Positions 1-10,445 of a DNA stretch of 64,000 bases are shown here, piece after piece (position 1 is the first letter of the stretch; each line of letters opens with the position of its first letter). Location of the stretch: contig NZ_JAMKFE010000001.1 in the NCBI RefSeq assembly GCF_023721835.1, positions 62,001 through 126,000 of the forward strand, given 5' to 3'. Source of the stretch: Caldimonas mangrovi (lineage in GTDB: Bacteria; Pseudomonadota; Gammaproteobacteria; Burkholderiales; Burkholderiaceae_C). The translations under genes were made by a program, and so were the position numbers. The notes below the pieces were generated by a model, which saw nothing but the letters and a program-made list of their open reading frames with translations, did not search any database and was not told where the DNA came from.

Positions 1-118
1 GCTGCGATGCATGCGGGGCGGGCGGACAGGGCCGCCTTGGCTGTAGGCAAGCCCCGCAGGCTACCGGCGGATGCACGGGGTGCCCGCTACCGAATGCAAG
101 TGTTGCGGCGATGTTCTT
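1..118. other. Left-edge intergenic DNA, no gene seen
   Basis: This stretch lies downstream of the recJ stop codon. I see no convincing open frame, promoter or hairpin with a T-run. Any next gene (prfB often follows recJ in related genomes) is outside the window. Confidence 0.5.
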
Positions 119-1849
119 TCACGGCCCGCCTCGATCCGCAGCCGCCCCTTCCACCACCATCTGCACGCGCTGTGCGCCGTTGAACTCGTCGAGCGACAGG
201 CGGTAGGCCAGCACCGTGCGCGCCGGCAGCGGCTCGCTGCGACCGAACCAGATCGCTTCGCGCAGGGTGCCGGAGTGGCGTACCGTGAGTTTCAGGTGCC
301 GCTCGCCGACGATACGTTGCGAGACGATTTCGACCTCGTCGCTGAACACCGGCGCCTCGAAGGACTGGCCCCAGACTTCGCGCTCGATCACCTGCACCAC
401 CTCGGGCGCGAACCACTGCGGGTCGAGCGGGCCGTCGGTGGCCAGCGTGCGCGCGAGCAACTCGGGCCCGAGCCATTCGCTCGCCACCTGCTGGAAGCCG
501 CGCTCGAAGGTCTGCAAGTGCTCGTGGGCCAGCGTGCAGCCGGCCGCCATGGCATGGCCGCCGAACTTTTTCAGCACGCCGGGGTGGCGCTTGCTGACCA
601 GGTCGAGCGCGTCGCGCAAGTGAAAGCCGGGGATGGAGCGGCCCGAGCCCTTCAGCAGCCCGTCCTGGCCCCGCGCGAAGACGAACGTCGGCCGGTGCAG
701 CTTGTCCTTCAGGCGCGACGCGACGATGCCGACCACCCCCTCGTGGAACTCGGGGTCGAAGATTGCCAGGGCTGACGGCGCGTCGCCCGCGGGTATCAGC
801 ATCTCGAGCATTGCTTCGGCCTGTTCGCGCATGCCGGCCTCGACATCACGCCGCTCGCGATTGATGGTGTCCAGCGTCTGCGCGAGCTCGGCGGCACGTT
901 TCGGGTCGTCGGTGAGCAGGCATTCGATGCCGAGCGTCATGTCGGCCAGGCGGCCGGCGGCGTTGATGCGCGGCCCCAGTGCGAAGCCGAAGTCGAACGC
1001 GCTGGCGCGCGACGGCTCGCGGCGTGCGGCGGCGAACAGCGCGGCGACACCCGCGTGCATCTTGCCGCTGCGGATGCGCTTCAGGCCCTGGGCGACCAGG
1101 CGGCGGTTGTTCGCGTCGAGCTTGACCACGTCGGCCACGGTGCCGAGCGCGACCAGGTCGAGCAGCGTGTCGAGCCGCGGCTGCTGCAGCGGCGTGAAGA
1201 CGCCGCGCGCGCGCAGCTCGGCGCGTACCGCCAGCAACACGTAGAACATCACGCCGACGCCCGCCAGGCACTTGCTGCCGAAGCCGCAGCCCGGCTGGCT
1301 CGGGTTGACGATCACCGTGGCGTCGGGGAGCACGACACGCTCGTTCACCATGGCGGGCAGGTGGTGGTCGGTGATCACGACGTCGAGGCCGTGGGCGCGT
1401 GCTGCGGCCACGCCGTCGAGGCTGGCGATGCCGTTGTCAACGGTCACCAGCACGTCGGGCCGCTGCTGCATCGCCAGCTCGACGACGGCCGGCGACAGGC
1501 CGTAACCGTGTACCGCGCGGTCGGGCACCACGTAGTTCAGCGTGCCGGGGCGTGCGCCGAGCAGCGCCAGCCCGCGCAGCGCCACCGCGCAGGCGGTGGC
1601 ACCGTCGCAGTCGTAGTCGGCGACGATGCACAGCCGCCGGCCTTGCTGGATCGCGTCGGCGAGAAAGCGGGCCGCCTGGTCGGCGCCGAGCAGCTGCTCT
1701 GGCGGCAGCAGGCGGGCCAGCGAGTCGTCGAGCTCGTCGGTGCTCGCGATGCCGCGGGCTGCGTACAGGCGCGCCAGCAGCGGGTGAACGCCGGCCTGTT
1801 CCAGCGTCCAGGCGGCGCGTGGCGGGCAGTCGCGCAAGACGATCTTCAT
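119..1849 (-). CDS. recJ: Single-stranded-DNA-specific exonuclease RecJ
   Basis: 576 aa. RecJ degrades single-stranded DNA 5' to 3' in recombination, mismatch and base-excision repair. The DHH-family motifs are intact: the DYDCDG metal motif (residues 78-83), VDNG (about 137-140) and DHH (161-163), followed by the DHHA1 region and a C-terminal OB-like part. Length is normal for the family (about 565-580 aa). The start MKIVLRD was chosen because 37 more upstream residues in frame are low-complexity and run into the 3' end of the upstream gene. It is probably co-transcribed with the preceding minus-strand gene, with a gap of 13 bp. Identification is firm; the start is reasonable but lacks a strong Shine-Dalgarno. 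Confidence 0.95.
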   Translation of the reverse strand: MKIVLRDCPPRAAWTLEQAGVHPLLARLYAARGIASTDELDDSLARLLPPEQLLGADQAARFLADAIQQGRRLCIVADYDCDGATACAVALRGLALLGARPGTLNYVVPDRAVHGYGLSPAVVELAMQQRPDVLVTVDNGIASLDGVAAARAHGLDVVITDHHLPAMVNERVVLPDATVIVNPSQPGCGFGSKCLAGVGVMFYVLLAVRAELRARGVFTPLQQPRLDTLLDLVALGTVADVVKLDANNRRLVAQGLKRIRSGKMHAGVAALFAAARREPSRASAFDFGFALGPRINAAGRLADMTLGIECLLTDDPKRAAELAQTLDTINRERRDVEAGMREQAEAMLEMLIPAGDAPSALAIFDPEFHEGVVGIVASRLKDKLHRPTFVFARGQDGLLKGSGRSIPGFHLRDALDLVSKRHPGVLKKFGGHAMAAGCTLAHEHLQTFERGFQQVASEWLGPELLARTLATDGPLDPQWFAPEVVQVIEREVWGQSFEAPVFSDEVEIVSQRIVGERHLKLTVRHSGTLREAIWFGRSEPLPARTVLAYRLSLDEFNGAQRVQMVVEGAAADRGGP

Positions 1850-1862
1850 CGGAGGGGTCCGT

Positions 1863-2795
1863 TCAAAGGGCCAGCAGCCAACCGGCCGTATCCGCCGGCT
1901 GGAAGCGCTGCCTGAAGCGCTGCAGCCAGCCCTGCGGCACCGGCTCGAAACGCTGTGCACTGCGCTCGCCGCACAGGGTCAGCCGCGCCGGTTCGCCGCG
2001 TCGGTGCGCTGCGAGCAGCTCGCGCAAGGGGCCGGCATCGAGCGCCTGCCAGGCGTCGGCCCAGGCCGCCCAGTCTTCGCCGAGCAGCGGGGTGCGCAGT
2101 CGTTCGTCGACGATCAGGTCGGGCGGCACCGTGGCGGGCTGGCGCGGCCCGCAGCCGCTGAGCCAGAAGGTATTGACCGGCAGCAGGCCCTGCTCGACGC
2201 GGCGATCGGTGCTGGGGTGGGTGTACAGCAGCATCTGCACCTCGTTCTGCAGCCGACGCACCATACGTGCCTGGGTGTGGTCTGGCATCCACAGGTCGAC
2301 GTTGCGGCCGATGACGCGGTCGGGCGATGCGGTCGGCAACCCGGCGAGGCTCTCGTGCGCACCGTACCAGCGGGTCGGCGCACCGTACGCCAGCGTCCAG
2401 CCCTCGGATTCGAACAGCGGACGCACGGCTTCGAGCAGTTCGCGCGACTCGTCCTCGGTCAGCTGCAGGGCCCCCGGGTCGAGCATCGAGACATGGTCGG
2501 CGCCGACGTGCCAGTGCATCGGCGTCAGCATCCCCCAGCAGAGGTCGCCGGTGTCGATGCCGTCCTGCGCGGCGTCGTGCGCAGCCCACGGCAGCGCGCC
2601 GTCGAGCCCGGCAAAGCCGATCGCCCGCGCCAGCGCCCGCTCATGCGGCGGCGACAGGCTGTATTCGTCGGCTTCATCGCGGTGGATGGGGCTCAGGCGG
2701 GTCAGCAACTGCGTCAGGTGGGGCAGCTGCAGGTCCTGCAGCGTGTGGGAGCAGGCTTCGGACAGCGCCGAGGCATGAGGGATCAGCAGGTGCAT
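1863..2795 (-). CDS. Conserved protein, phosphoglycerate mutase-like annotation in relatives
   Basis: 310 aa, no signal peptide or membrane segment. It matches my memory of a conserved Burkholderiales protein encoded just upstream of recJ and often labelled a cofactor-independent phosphoglycerate mutase-like protein. Visible features are an N-terminal MHLLIPHASAL segment, a central WGMLTPMHWHVGADHV stretch rich in His and Trp, and an NEVQMLLYTHP segment. I cannot point to a proven catalytic motif, so the enzymatic label is only family hearsay. It probably forms a short operon with recJ and is divergent from lolC/E, with 78 bp between the two starts. Confidence 0.7.
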   Translation of the reverse strand: MHLLIPHASALSEACSHTLQDLQLPHLTQLLTRLSPIHRDEADEYSLSPPHERALARAIGFAGLDGALPWAAHDAAQDGIDTGDLCWGMLTPMHWHVGADHVSMLDPGALQLTEDESRELLEAVRPLFESEGWTLAYGAPTRWYGAHESLAGLPTASPDRVIGRNVDLWMPDHTQARMVRRLQNEVQMLLYTHPSTDRRVEQGLLPVNTFWLSGCGPRQPATVPPDLIVDERLRTPLLGEDWAAWADAWQALDAGPLRELLAAHRRGEPARLTLCGERSAQRFEPVPQGWLQRFRQRFQPADTAGWLLAL

Positions 2796-2873
2796 GGCCC
2801 GCCATTATCGGCGGGCGGCGCTTGCGGCTCGGGTAGCATCGAACGCTTTGCTGCTGCGGTGCTCCAACGATCC

Positions 2874-4130
2874 ATGAACTGGCCCTACGAATTGCAGATC
2901 GGCTGGCGCTATACGCGCGCCGGCCGCGCCACGCGGCGCAACGGTTTCATCTCCTTCATCTCGGGCGTGTCGATGCTCGGCATCGCGCTCGGCGTCGCGG
3001 CGTTGATCATCGTGTTGTCGGTGATGAACGGCTTCCAGAAGGAAGTGCGGGACCGCATGCTGTCGGTGATCTCGCATGTGGACGTGTTCGCACCCGGAGG
3101 GCAGGCGGTCGACGACTGGCAGCGCATCGCCCGAGACGCGTCGCAGCACCCGCAGGTGGTCGGCGCTGCGCCGTATGTCGCAGCGCAGGCGCTGATCGCG
3201 CGCGGCGACGAGATGAAGGGGGCGATGATCCGCGGCATCTCGCCGGCCGAAGAGCCCAAGGTCACGCCGCTTGCTGCGGCGCTGAAGGACGGGCCGCTGG
3301 CGCGGCTGGTGCCCGGTGAATGGGGCATCGTGCTGGGCGGAGAACTCGCCCGTATGCTCGGTGTGCACGAAGGCGACAAGGTCACGGTGGTGTCGCCGAG
3401 CGGCCAGATGACACCGGCCGGCATCGTGCCGCGGCTGAAGCAGATGACGGTGGTGGGCGTGTTCAATGCGGGTCACTACGAGTACGACAGCGCCTTGGCG
3501 CTGATGCACATCGACGACGCAGCCAAGCTGTTCCGCGTCACAGGGCCCACCGGCGTGCAGCTGCGCCTGCAGGACGTCCACCAGGCGCGGCAGGTGGCCT
3601 CCGAGTTGAGCCGCAGCCTGACCGGCGAGCTCTACATCAGCGACTGGACCCATACCAACGCGAACTGGTATGCGGCCGTGCAGCTCGAAAAACGCATGAT
3701 GTTCATCATCCTCACGCTGATCGTCGCCGTCGCCGCGTTCAACCTCGTGTCGATGCTGGTGATGACGGTGACCGACAAGCATGCCGACATCGCGATCCTG
3801 CGCACACTCGGCGCCAGCCCCGGCTCGATCATGGGGGTCTTCATGGTGCAAGGCGCACTGGCCGGGCTGATCGGCACACTCAGCGGGCTGGCGCTCGGGC
3901 TGCTCGTCGCCCTCAACATCGACGTGATCGTGCCGGCGCTCGAGCAGCTGTTCAACACCAGCTTCCTGCCCGGCAGCATCTATGTGATCAGCCGCATGCC
4001 GAGCGACCCGCAGGCGGCCGACATCGTGCCGATCGCCGTGATCTCGCTGGTGCTCGCATTTCTCGCGACCCTGTATCCGAGCTGGCGTGCCAGCCGTGTC
4101 AAGCCTGCGGAGGCGCTGCGCTATGAGTGA
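2874..4130 (+). CDS. lolC: Lipoprotein-releasing ABC transporter permease, LolC/LolE family
   Basis: 418 aa inner-membrane permease. With LolD it extracts outer-membrane lipoproteins from the inner membrane and hands them to LolA. An N-terminal transmembrane helix (about residues 24-50) is followed by a large periplasmic domain of about 200 residues. Three C-terminal helices start near [13 protein letters not shown] and end in a basic tail just before LRYE. The start ATG gives [10 protein letters not shown], typical of LolC/E proteins. Only one permease gene precedes lolD, unlike the lolCDE order of E. coli, so it may act as a homodimer (LolF-like) unless a second permease lies elsewhere. It overlaps lolD by 8 bp. 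Confidence 0.92.
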   Translation: MNWPYELQIGWRYTRAGRATRRNGFISFISGVSMLGIALGVAALIIVLSVMNGFQKEVRDRMLSVISHVDVFAPGGQAVDDWQRIARDASQHPQVVGAAPYVAAQALIARGDEMKGAMIRGISPAEEPKVTPLAAALKDGPLARLVPGEWGIVLGGELARMLGVHEGDKVTVVSPSGQMTPAGIVPRLKQMTVVGVFNAGHYEYDSALALMHIDDAAKLFRVTGPTGVQLRLQDVHQARQVASELSRSLTGELYISDWTHTNANWYAAVQLEKRMMFIILTLIVAVAAFNLVSMLVMTVTDKHADIAILRTLGASPGSIMGVFMVQGALAGLIGTLSGLALGLLVALNIDVIVPALEQLFNTSFLPGSIYVISRMPSDPQAADIVPIAVISLVLAFLATLYPSWRASRVKPAEALRYE

Positions 4131-4797
4131 AGCTGTATTGCAGGCAACCGGGCTGCACAAGCGGTTCCACGAGGGGCCGCTGGACGTACACGTGCTGCGC
4201 GGCGTCGATATCTCCGTGCATGCTGGCGAGACGCTGGCCATCGTCGGCGCGTCGGGCTCTGGCAAGAGTACCTTGCTGCACTTGCTCGGTGGTCTCGATG
4301 CGCCGACATCGGGCCGTGTCCTGCTGCGAGATCGCAGCTTCACCGAAATGAGTGCGGCGCAGCAGGGCGGTTGGCGCAACGCCCATCTGGGTTTCGTGTA
4401 CCAGTTCCATCACCTGCTGCCCGAGTTCACGGCACAGGACAATGTGGCCATGCCACTGCGCATCCGGCGCGTGGCAGAGGGCGACGCACGTGACCAGGCA
4501 TTGGCGATGCTGAAGCAGGTCGGACTGGGAGAGCGGGCACTGCACCGACCGGCTGAACTCTCCGGTGGGGAGCGACAGCGTGTTGCGATCGCACGGGCTT
4601 TGGTCGCCCATCCGGCGTGCGTGCTGGCCGACGAGCCGACGGGCAATCTCGATCGCGCCACGGCCGACGGCGTGTTTCGCCTGATGCTGTCGCTTGCTCG
4701 CGAGCGGAGTACGGCGTTCGTCGTCGTCACGCACGACGAAGCCATTGCGCAACGCTGCGACCGGGTGCTGCACCTGGTGTCGGGCATGCTCGCCTGA
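4123..4797 (+). CDS. lolD: Lipoprotein-releasing system ATP-binding protein LolD
   Basis: 224 aa ABC ATPase that powers lipoprotein release with the upstream permease. Walker A is GASGSGKST (42-50), the signature is LSGGERQ (146-152), and Walker B with catalytic Glu is in VLADEPTG (about 167-174). The D-loop and the H-loop (VVTHDE) follow. Size is right for LolD. The ATG sits inside the end of the permease gene (ATGAGTGA overlap), indicating translational coupling. MacB-type ATPases share the fold, but the partner and size favour LolD. Confidence 0.94.
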   Translation: MSEAVLQATGLHKRFHEGPLDVHVLRGVDISVHAGETLAIVGASGSGKSTLLHLLGGLDAPTSGRVLLRDRSFTEMSAAQQGGWRNAHLGFVYQFHHLLPEFTAQDNVAMPLRIRRVAEGDARDQALAMLKQVGLGERALHRPAELSGGERQRVAIARALVAHPACVLADEPTGNLDRATADGVFRLMLSLARERSTAFVVVTHDEAIAQRCDRVLHLVSGMLA

Positions 4798-4867
4798 ATC
4801 GCTGGGGATCGCCCCGTGGCGCTTCCGGTGCCGACAGCCCCAGGGAGCGCCCAGGGGCGGGGCCTGC

Positions 4868-6052
4868 TCAGCCGCTTTGTACGCTGATCTTTTCCGTCGT
4901 TGCCGATTCAGCCATTCGGTTGAGCACCACGGCCAGATCCTCATCGTCGTCGGCGTAACGCTCCGCGATGGCGCGGAAGTCGTCCTCCTGCCGCGTGAAA
5001 GCGGCGACGACGTCCGGATCGAAGTGACTTCCGCTGCTCGCCAGAATGAGTGCGACCGCTTCGTCGTGTGACATCGGCGGTTTATAGACACGACGGCTGA
5101 TCAGTGCGTCATAGACGTCTGCGAGCGCCATCAGCCGCGCCGACAGGGGGATCTCGTCGCCCTTGAGGCCTTGCGGGTAACCCGAACCGTCCCACTTCTC
5201 GTGGTGGCCGTAGGCGATCTCCTTGGCGAAATGCAGGAATTCCACCTCGACGCCGAGTTGCTCCTCGGCGCGTTGCAGCGCGTCCCGCCCGATCACGGGA
5301 TGACGCTTCATGATGTCGAACTCTTCGGCCGTCAGCTTGCCTGGCTTGAGCAGAATGTGGTCGGGCACGCCGACCTTCCCGATGTCGTGCAACGGCGCGG
5401 ACTTGAACAGCGCCTCGATGGTCTTGTCCGTCAGCGCGCGCTCGAACTTGGCGTGTGTGCGCAGCGCCTGGCAGAGCGAGCGCACGTAGAACTGGGTGCG
5501 GCGGACGTGGTTGCCGGTCTCGTTGTCGCGGGTTTCGGCCAGCGACGCGAGCGCCACCACGGTGACGTCCTGGATCGCTTGCAGTTCCCTGGTACGGCGG
5601 CCCACCTCGGCTTCGAGGAAGGCGTTCTTGTCGCGCAGGAAGTCAGCGACCGTCTTGAGATGAAGGTGCGTCGCGACGCGAGCCAGCACCAGCGGCGGGC
5701 TGATCGGCTTGGTGATGTAGTCCACCGCGCCCAGGTTCAATCCTTTCTCTTCATCCTCTTCCTGCGACATGGCGGTGAGGAAGATCACCGGTATCGTTTG
5801 TGTGCGAGGGTCGCCCTTGAGGTGTGATAGCACCTCATAGCCGTCCATTCCCGGCATCATGATGTCCAGCAGGATGAGATCCGGCGGCGTTTCGCCGAGC
5901 GCGATGCGCAGGCCGCGCTCGCCGCTGTTGGCAACCAGCACACGGTAGCTCTCCTTGAGCAACCTGCTCATGAGGGACAGATTTTCCGGCGTATCGTCGA
6001 CCACGAGCACGGTCGGCTTGGTGATCGTCAATTGATCGGCTTGCGCGGCCAT
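4868..6052 (-). CDS. Response regulator with HD-GYP domain (predicted c-di-GMP phosphodiesterase)
   Basis: 394 aa, cytoplasmic. An N-terminal receiver domain (about 12-130) has the acidic pair VVDD (17-20), phosphoacceptor Asp63 in LLDIMMPG and the conserved Lys in TKP. A short coiled-coil linker (about 135-165) leads to an HD-GYP domain with HD at 222-223 in LHDIGKVG, HH in YGHHEKWDGSGYP, and GYP at 291-293. All expected metal ligands are present, so active hydrolysis of c-di-GMP is predicted. The start at MAAQ is preceded by AAGGA at good spacing; an upstream in-frame ATG is less likely. It is the second gene after the hybrid kinase, 32 bp downstream, and is the obvious output partner. Confidence 0.92.
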   Translation of the reverse strand: MAAQADQLTITKPTVLVVDDTPENLSLMSRLLKESYRVLVANSGERGLRIALGETPPDLILLDIMMPGMDGYEVLSHLKGDPRTQTIPVIFLTAMSQEEDEEKGLNLGAVDYITKPISPPLVLARVATHLHLKTVADFLRDKNAFLEAEVGRRTRELQAIQDVTVVALASLAETRDNETGNHVRRTQFYVRSLCQALRTHAKFERALTDKTIEALFKSAPLHDIGKVGVPDHILLKPGKLTAEEFDIMKRHPVIGRDALQRAEEQLGVEVEFLHFAKEIAYGHHEKWDGSGYPQGLKGDEIPLSARLMALADVYDALISRRVYKPPMSHDEAVALILASSGSHFDPDVVAAFTRQEDDFRAIAERYADDDEDLAVVLNRMAESATTEKISVQSG

Positions 6053-6084
6053 CGCACGTCCTTTTTCTCCGCCTGGGATGCGGA

Positions 6085-9000
6085 TCACCGCGGCATTGCA
6101 GCGCTTTCACGAGCGGCATGCAATATGGTCAAGGCTTGATCGAAGTCAAAATCCCGGACGGCCTGCTCGATTCGTGAGAAATGTCCGGGCATCGCGGCGC
6201 GCAGCAGAGGAGCCTCGCCTTCGAGCAAGTCCGCTGCATCGGCGTCCGATGCGCTCAGAAGCTTCTCGAGCCGGGCGCACACAAGCTGCAGGCGGTCCGG
6301 ATCCACCGCCGCGGCCACCTCCGACGAGGCATGTTCAGGCGGCAGCGCGCGTTGCAGCGCCGACACCAGCGCGGACAGTTGCGGCTCCAGCGCCGCGAGC
6401 GCGGAATCGACGGCCGCCGCGTCGCCTTGCGCATGCAGGGCTGCCTCGAGGGTTTGCGCGCGTTGCTGCAGCCCGGTGGCGCCGACGTTGCCGGCAAGCC
6501 CCTTGAGCGTGTGCGCGGCACGTTGGGCGGCATCGAGGTCGCCTGCGGCCCACAGGCGGCGTATCTGCTGCGGCAGGTCTGCCTGGCCGGCGGCAAAGCG
6601 GCGCAGCATCTGCAGGTAGAGCGGTACGCGACCCATCACGCGGCGCAGGCCGACCATTGCGTCCAATCCGTCGATGTGCCGGAGGTCCGCCGGCAACGAG
6701 GGTGCCGGCGCTGCATCGCTCGCTTCGTGCCTGGCTTCGGCCCCCCCGTTTCCCAGGCGCGGCGGCACCCAGCGCTCGAGTACGCGCCACAGTTCGTCGG
6801 GCTCGATCGGCTTGGCGACATGGTCGTCCATTCCTGACTCCAGGCAGCGGTCGCGGTCGCTCGACATCGCATTGGCCGTCATGGCAATGACGGGCAGCGG
6901 CTGCCCGGTAGCGCTTTGCACGCCGATGCGGCGGATCTCGCGCGTTGCGCGCAGTCCGTCCATCACCGGCATCTGCATGTCCATCAACACCGCGTCGTAG
7001 GCGCGGTGCTTCAGCTTCTCCAGAGCCTGGACACCGTTGTCCGCGATGTCCACCTCGAACCCTGCGTCGCCAAGCAGTTCCTGCGCGACCTCCTGGTTGA
7101 GGTCGTTGTCCTCCACGAGCAGCAAATGGGCTCCACGAAGGCCCGCGACGGAGTCGGGGATGGCACTGGCCCGCGTCTCGGGCGCTCGCCGCATATGCTC
7201 GCCCTCGGCCCCCGGTTCCCTTGCAAGCACTCGAATGATTTCGTCAAACAGCACGGAGGCGTTCACCGGCTTGATCAGGATGCCCTGAAGCCCCATCTGC
7301 CCGGCTCCGTGCAACACCTCCTCGCGTCCGTGCGCGGTCACCATCACCAGCGCTGGGTGATGTGCCAACACTGCGGCCCGAAGTCGTCGGGCTGTCTCAA
7401 GACCGTCGATTCCCGGCATCTGCCAATCGAGAAGCACGATGTCGTAGGGGGCGCCTGCGTCGGCGGCCGCCACCTTGCGCAGTGCCGCGTGTCCCGATTC
7501 GGCCTCATCCACCTGCAGCCCCATCGCTTCGAGCAGGCCTCGCAGGACGTGTCGTGCACTCGCGTTGTCGTCCACCACCAGCGTCCGCCGGCACTGCATG
7601 TCGTGTCCCAGTACCGGTCTGCGTTGCGGGCCGGCGGTCTTGCCGCAGCGGGCAGTGAACCAGAAGGTCGAACCCTGGTGGGGCTGGCTTTGCACGCCGA
7701 CCTCTCCGCCCATCAACTCGGCCAGGCTTTTCGAGATTGCCAGGCCGAGGCCGGTGCCGCCGTACTGCCGGGTGGTGGAACTGTCCGCCTGCTCGAAACT
7801 GCGGAACAGCCGCTCCTGCTGTTCTTCGCTCAGTCCGATGCCGGTATCGCGGACTTCGAAGCGCAGCAGCACGTCGGTCGCGCTCTCGTCGAGCTTGCGC
7901 ACCACGATATCGATCTCGCCCTGCTCCGTGAACTTGACGGCGTTGTTCGCATAGTTGATCAGCACCTGGCCGAGGCGCAGCGGGTCGCCCAGAAGGCCCC
8001 GCGGTACATCGACGTCGATGTCGAACACCAGTTCAAGACCCTTGGCCGCGGCCTTTTCGCCGATGAGATCGGCCAGCGTCTCGAGCACCTTCTCGAGCTC
8101 GAATTCGACATGCTCGATGGCGAGCTTGCCGGCCTCGATCTTGGAGAAATCGAGGATGTCGTTGATGACGCCGAGAAGGTGCTGGCCCGAGCGCTGGATC
8201 TTCAGAAGATAGTCCTGCTGGCGCGGCGTGAGCTCGGTCTTCAAGGCCAGATGGGACATGCCGATGATGGCATTCATCGGGGTGCGGATCTCGTGGCTCA
8301 TGTTGGCGAGGAAGTCCGACTTGCTGCGCGTGGCGTCCTCTGCCAACTCCTTGGCCTGACGCAATTGTTCTTCTGCCGCATGGCGCTCGGAGATGTCGTG
8401 CACCCAGGCGCAGTAGCGCGGACGGCCGGTCGCCTCCAGCGGCAGCACGGACAGCAATACCCATCGCTCGTCGCCCGAAGGCATCAGCAGGCGCAGCTCC
8501 CGGTCCACCACCGTCCGTCCCGCTCGCAATTCGGCCGCCACCTGCCGTGCTTCTTCCCGGTTCGCGTGCAACGTTTCGAGCCGGACGCCTTCGATGGTGT
8601 CTTCGGTCAGTCCGAACAATGCGCGAAAGCGCGGGTTGGCGAACCTCACCGTGCCGGACTCGTCGGCAATGAAAACCGCGATCGGGCTGGAGGCAAGCAG
8701 CGAACGCAACTCGTGCTCGCGCTCTGCGATCTCTCGCGTCCGCAGTGCCACCTTGTCCTCGAGGTTGCGCGTGGCAGACAGCAGCATGGCCCGCATGTGC
8801 TCCTGCGCGTTCACTAACTGCGCCAATTCGCGCGCCGGTGCCTGCGCGCTGACGGGGCGATCGAGTTCGAGGCGCGCGATGCGGTTGCTTTCGTCCACCA
8901 GTCGAGCGAGGCTGCCGCTGATGCTGCCGGCGACCACCCTTCCGACGAGCGCGCCGATGCCGAGTACTGTCAACAACACCAGAGCCGCGGCCACGACGAT

Positions 9001-10038
9001 GGGAGGGTGCACGAGTGCGAACTCTTCCAGCGGCGCCGCGGCCACCACGAGCAGGTCCTGTGCTCCCAGGCCCAACGGCAGCACAGTGCCCGTCCATTGC
9101 TGGCCGTACGCCTCGAAGCTGCCATGGACCGTCGCCCCGAGGCGCGGCGTTCGCGTCCATTCCTGGAATGCCGACGCCAGCGCTTGCATGCCCAGCTCCT
9201 GCGGTGGCTTCAGCATCAGGCTGTCGACGTCGGTGCCGGCGGTCTGCGCAATCGGGTGCTGAGCCGGGAGATAGGGGGCGCTGACGAGCCGCCCCTGTGT
9301 ATCCACGATGCCGACGCGACCGGAGTCCCGGATCCGGATGCCCTGCGTGATCTCCGACAGGTCCGCCAACGCAATATCGAAGGCCAGGACATAGCGGGGT
9401 CCGCCTCCCTCGCGGGTCCACCGCGTGGCGGCCGTGATCCCGACCTTGCGGGTGGTGAAGAAGACGTATGGCTGTGTCCAGAAGACGCCGAGCTCGCCCG
9501 GCATGGCCAGTGCACCCCTGTGCCACGGCCGCGTGCGCGGGTCGTAGTCGCTGGGCCGGAACTCTTGGCCGAGCAGCTCGCCGGCGGGGCTCCACCTGGA
9601 CCATTGATGCCGCTGACGGCCTGCCTCCACGCTGGTCACGCGGGTATGCCACAGCCCGTCGGGCAAGGGCAACAGCATGATCTCGCGTCCCGTGTCGTCC
9701 GCGAAGATGACGCCCGCCACCTGCTTTCTGGCCTTCAGAAGGGGCATGAACACCCGGGTGAAGCGACGCACGTCATCCAGGTCGTAGAGTCCACCGCGAC
9801 CCCACTCGGCGCCTGTCAGCAGTTGCTGCTCGGTCACCGAGACGATGTCCGACAAGGAGTTGCCCGCTTCTTGGGCCTTGAGTGCGACCTCGGCCCTGGC
9901 AAGATCCTGCCGCAGAGGTTGCAGGACGCTCCAATAGCACAGCAGGCCGAAGACCAGAAAGCACAGCACGACGATGGCCACGATGCGCGTGACGAGCATG
10001 CGGTCGAGCCCCGGACGAACACACGCGGCCTCGGTCAT
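6085..10038 (-). CDS. Membrane hybrid sensor histidine kinase (Cache-PAS-HisKA-HATPase-REC-REC-Hpt)
   Basis: 1317 aa. TM1 is at about 15-38, a large periplasmic Cache-like sensor region spans about 40-340, and TM2 is at about 343-370. Then come a HAMP-like stretch (about 370-425), a PAS domain (about 445-555), and HisKA with His582 in [10 protein letters not shown]. The HATPase follows, with an N-box at NNAVKF and a G-box at GGTGLGLAI. Receiver 1 has Asp871 (LLDWQMPG), receiver 2 has Asp1020 ([10 protein letters not shown]), and an Hpt domain carries His1176 in AHTLKG. This is a full internal phosphorelay of the BarA/EvgS architecture. The distal gene is the HD-GYP regulator, so an extracytoplasmic ligand probably controls c-di-GMP. 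The start MTEAACVRP was preferred to an upstream ATG that adds a low-complexity leader. Confidence 0.93.
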   Translation of the reverse strand: MTEAACVRPGLDRMLVTRIVAIVVLCFLVFGLLCYWSVLQPLRQDLARAEVALKAQEAGNSLSDIVSVTEQQLLTGAEWGRGGLYDLDDVRRFTRVFMPLLKARKQVAGVIFADDTGREIMLLPLPDGLWHTRVTSVEAGRQRHQWSRWSPAGELLGQEFRPSDYDPRTRPWHRGALAMPGELGVFWTQPYVFFTTRKVGITAATRWTREGGGPRYVLAFDIALADLSEITQGIRIRDSGRVGIVDTQGRLVSAPYLPAQHPIAQTAGTDVDSLMLKPPQELGMQALASAFQEWTRTPRLGATVHGSFEAYGQQWTGTVLPLGLGAQDLLVVAAAPLEEFALVHPPIVVAAALVLLTVLGIGALVGRVVAGSISGSLARLVDESNRIARLELDRPVSAQAPARELAQLVNAQEHMRAMLLSATRNLEDKVALRTREIAEREHELRSLLASSPIAVFIADESGTVRFANPRFRALFGLTEDTIEGVRLETLHANREEARQVAAELRAGRTVVDRELRLLMPSGDERWVLLSVLPLEATGRPRYCAWVHDISERHAAEEQLRQAKELAEDATRSKSDFLANMSHEIRTPMNAIIGMSHLALKTELTPRQQDYLLKIQRSGQHLLGVINDILDFSKIEAGKLAIEHVEFELEKVLETLADLIGEKAAAKGLELVFDIDVDVPRGLLGDPLRLGQVLINYANNAVKFTEQGEIDIVVRKLDESATDVLLRFEVRDTGIGLSEEQQERLFRSFEQADSSTTRQYGGTGLGLAISKSLAELMGGEVGVQSQPHQGSTFWFTARCGKTAGPQRRPVLGHDMQCRRTLVVDDNASARHVLRGLLEAMGLQVDEAESGHAALRKVAAADAGAPYDIVLLDWQMPGIDGLETARRLRAAVLAHHPALVMVTAHGREEVLHGAGQMGLQGILIKPVNASVLFDEIIRVLAREPGAEGEHMRRAPETRASAIPDSVAGLRGAHLLLVEDNDLNQEVAQELLGDAGFEVDIADNGVQALEKLKHRAYDAVLMDMQMPVMDGLRATREIRRIGVQSATGQPLPVIAMTANAMSSDRDRCLESGMDDHVAKPIEPDELWRVLERWVPPRLGNGGAEARHEASDAAPAPSLPADLRHIDGLDAMVGLRRVMGRVPLYLQMLRRFAAGQADLPQQIRRLWAAGDLDAAQRAAHTLKGLAGNVGATGLQQRAQTLEAALHAQGDAAAVDSALAALEPQLSALVSALQRALPPEHASSEVAAAVDPDRLQLVCARLEKLLSASDADAADLLEGEAPLLRAAMPGHFSRIEQAVRDFDFDQALTILHAARESAAMPR

Positions 10039-10445
10039 GGCAGATTCCGGAAGGTGGGAGAGAACCCCTTGCGGTCCTCGCGTGCGAAGCGGGCGCCGGA
10101 GGGGACAGGGCGGTTGCGGCACTCGCGATGTCCGCGCAGAGCGTCAGCCCGGCCGGGCTGGATGCCGCAAGGGGGAAGCGAGTCGAGGGCGGTGCCCGGG
10201 CAAGTGAAGAGACGCACAGTTGCAGCAGGACTCGTCGACGAATTCAAGAACCCTCCGGTGGCAAGGCGCGTCGGTATCCTAGTCGAGCTGCCCGACACCA
10301 GGACCGGCCGTGCGCGCTGCTCGCACGGCGTCCGGTACATTGCCACTGAGTGCCCGACAATCTCCGCTGGACAGCATGCGCGGTTGCGCGTTCGATACTG
10401 GCGAAAGACCCGCAACTGCGTGCCGGCCATACTGTGACGAGCGAT
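10039..10445. other. 407-bp divergent intergenic region with a perfect palindrome
   Basis: This region lies between the divergent starts of the hybrid kinase and tatD. It contains a perfect 16-bp palindrome CAGCCCGGCCGGGCTG at 10145-10160. No open frame on either strand looks like a real protein, and no classic sigma-70 pair is obvious. I looked for a cobalamin-type riboswitch because of the GC-rich helices and found no acceptable B12 box. Promoters for both flanking genes should lie here. Confidence 0.5.

Noticed and set aside
10119-10260. Possible cobalamin riboswitch before tatD or the kinase
   Set aside because: GC-rich helices and a CCGCAA-like string are present, but there is no acceptable B12 box or core, and neither neighbour is a cobalamin gene.
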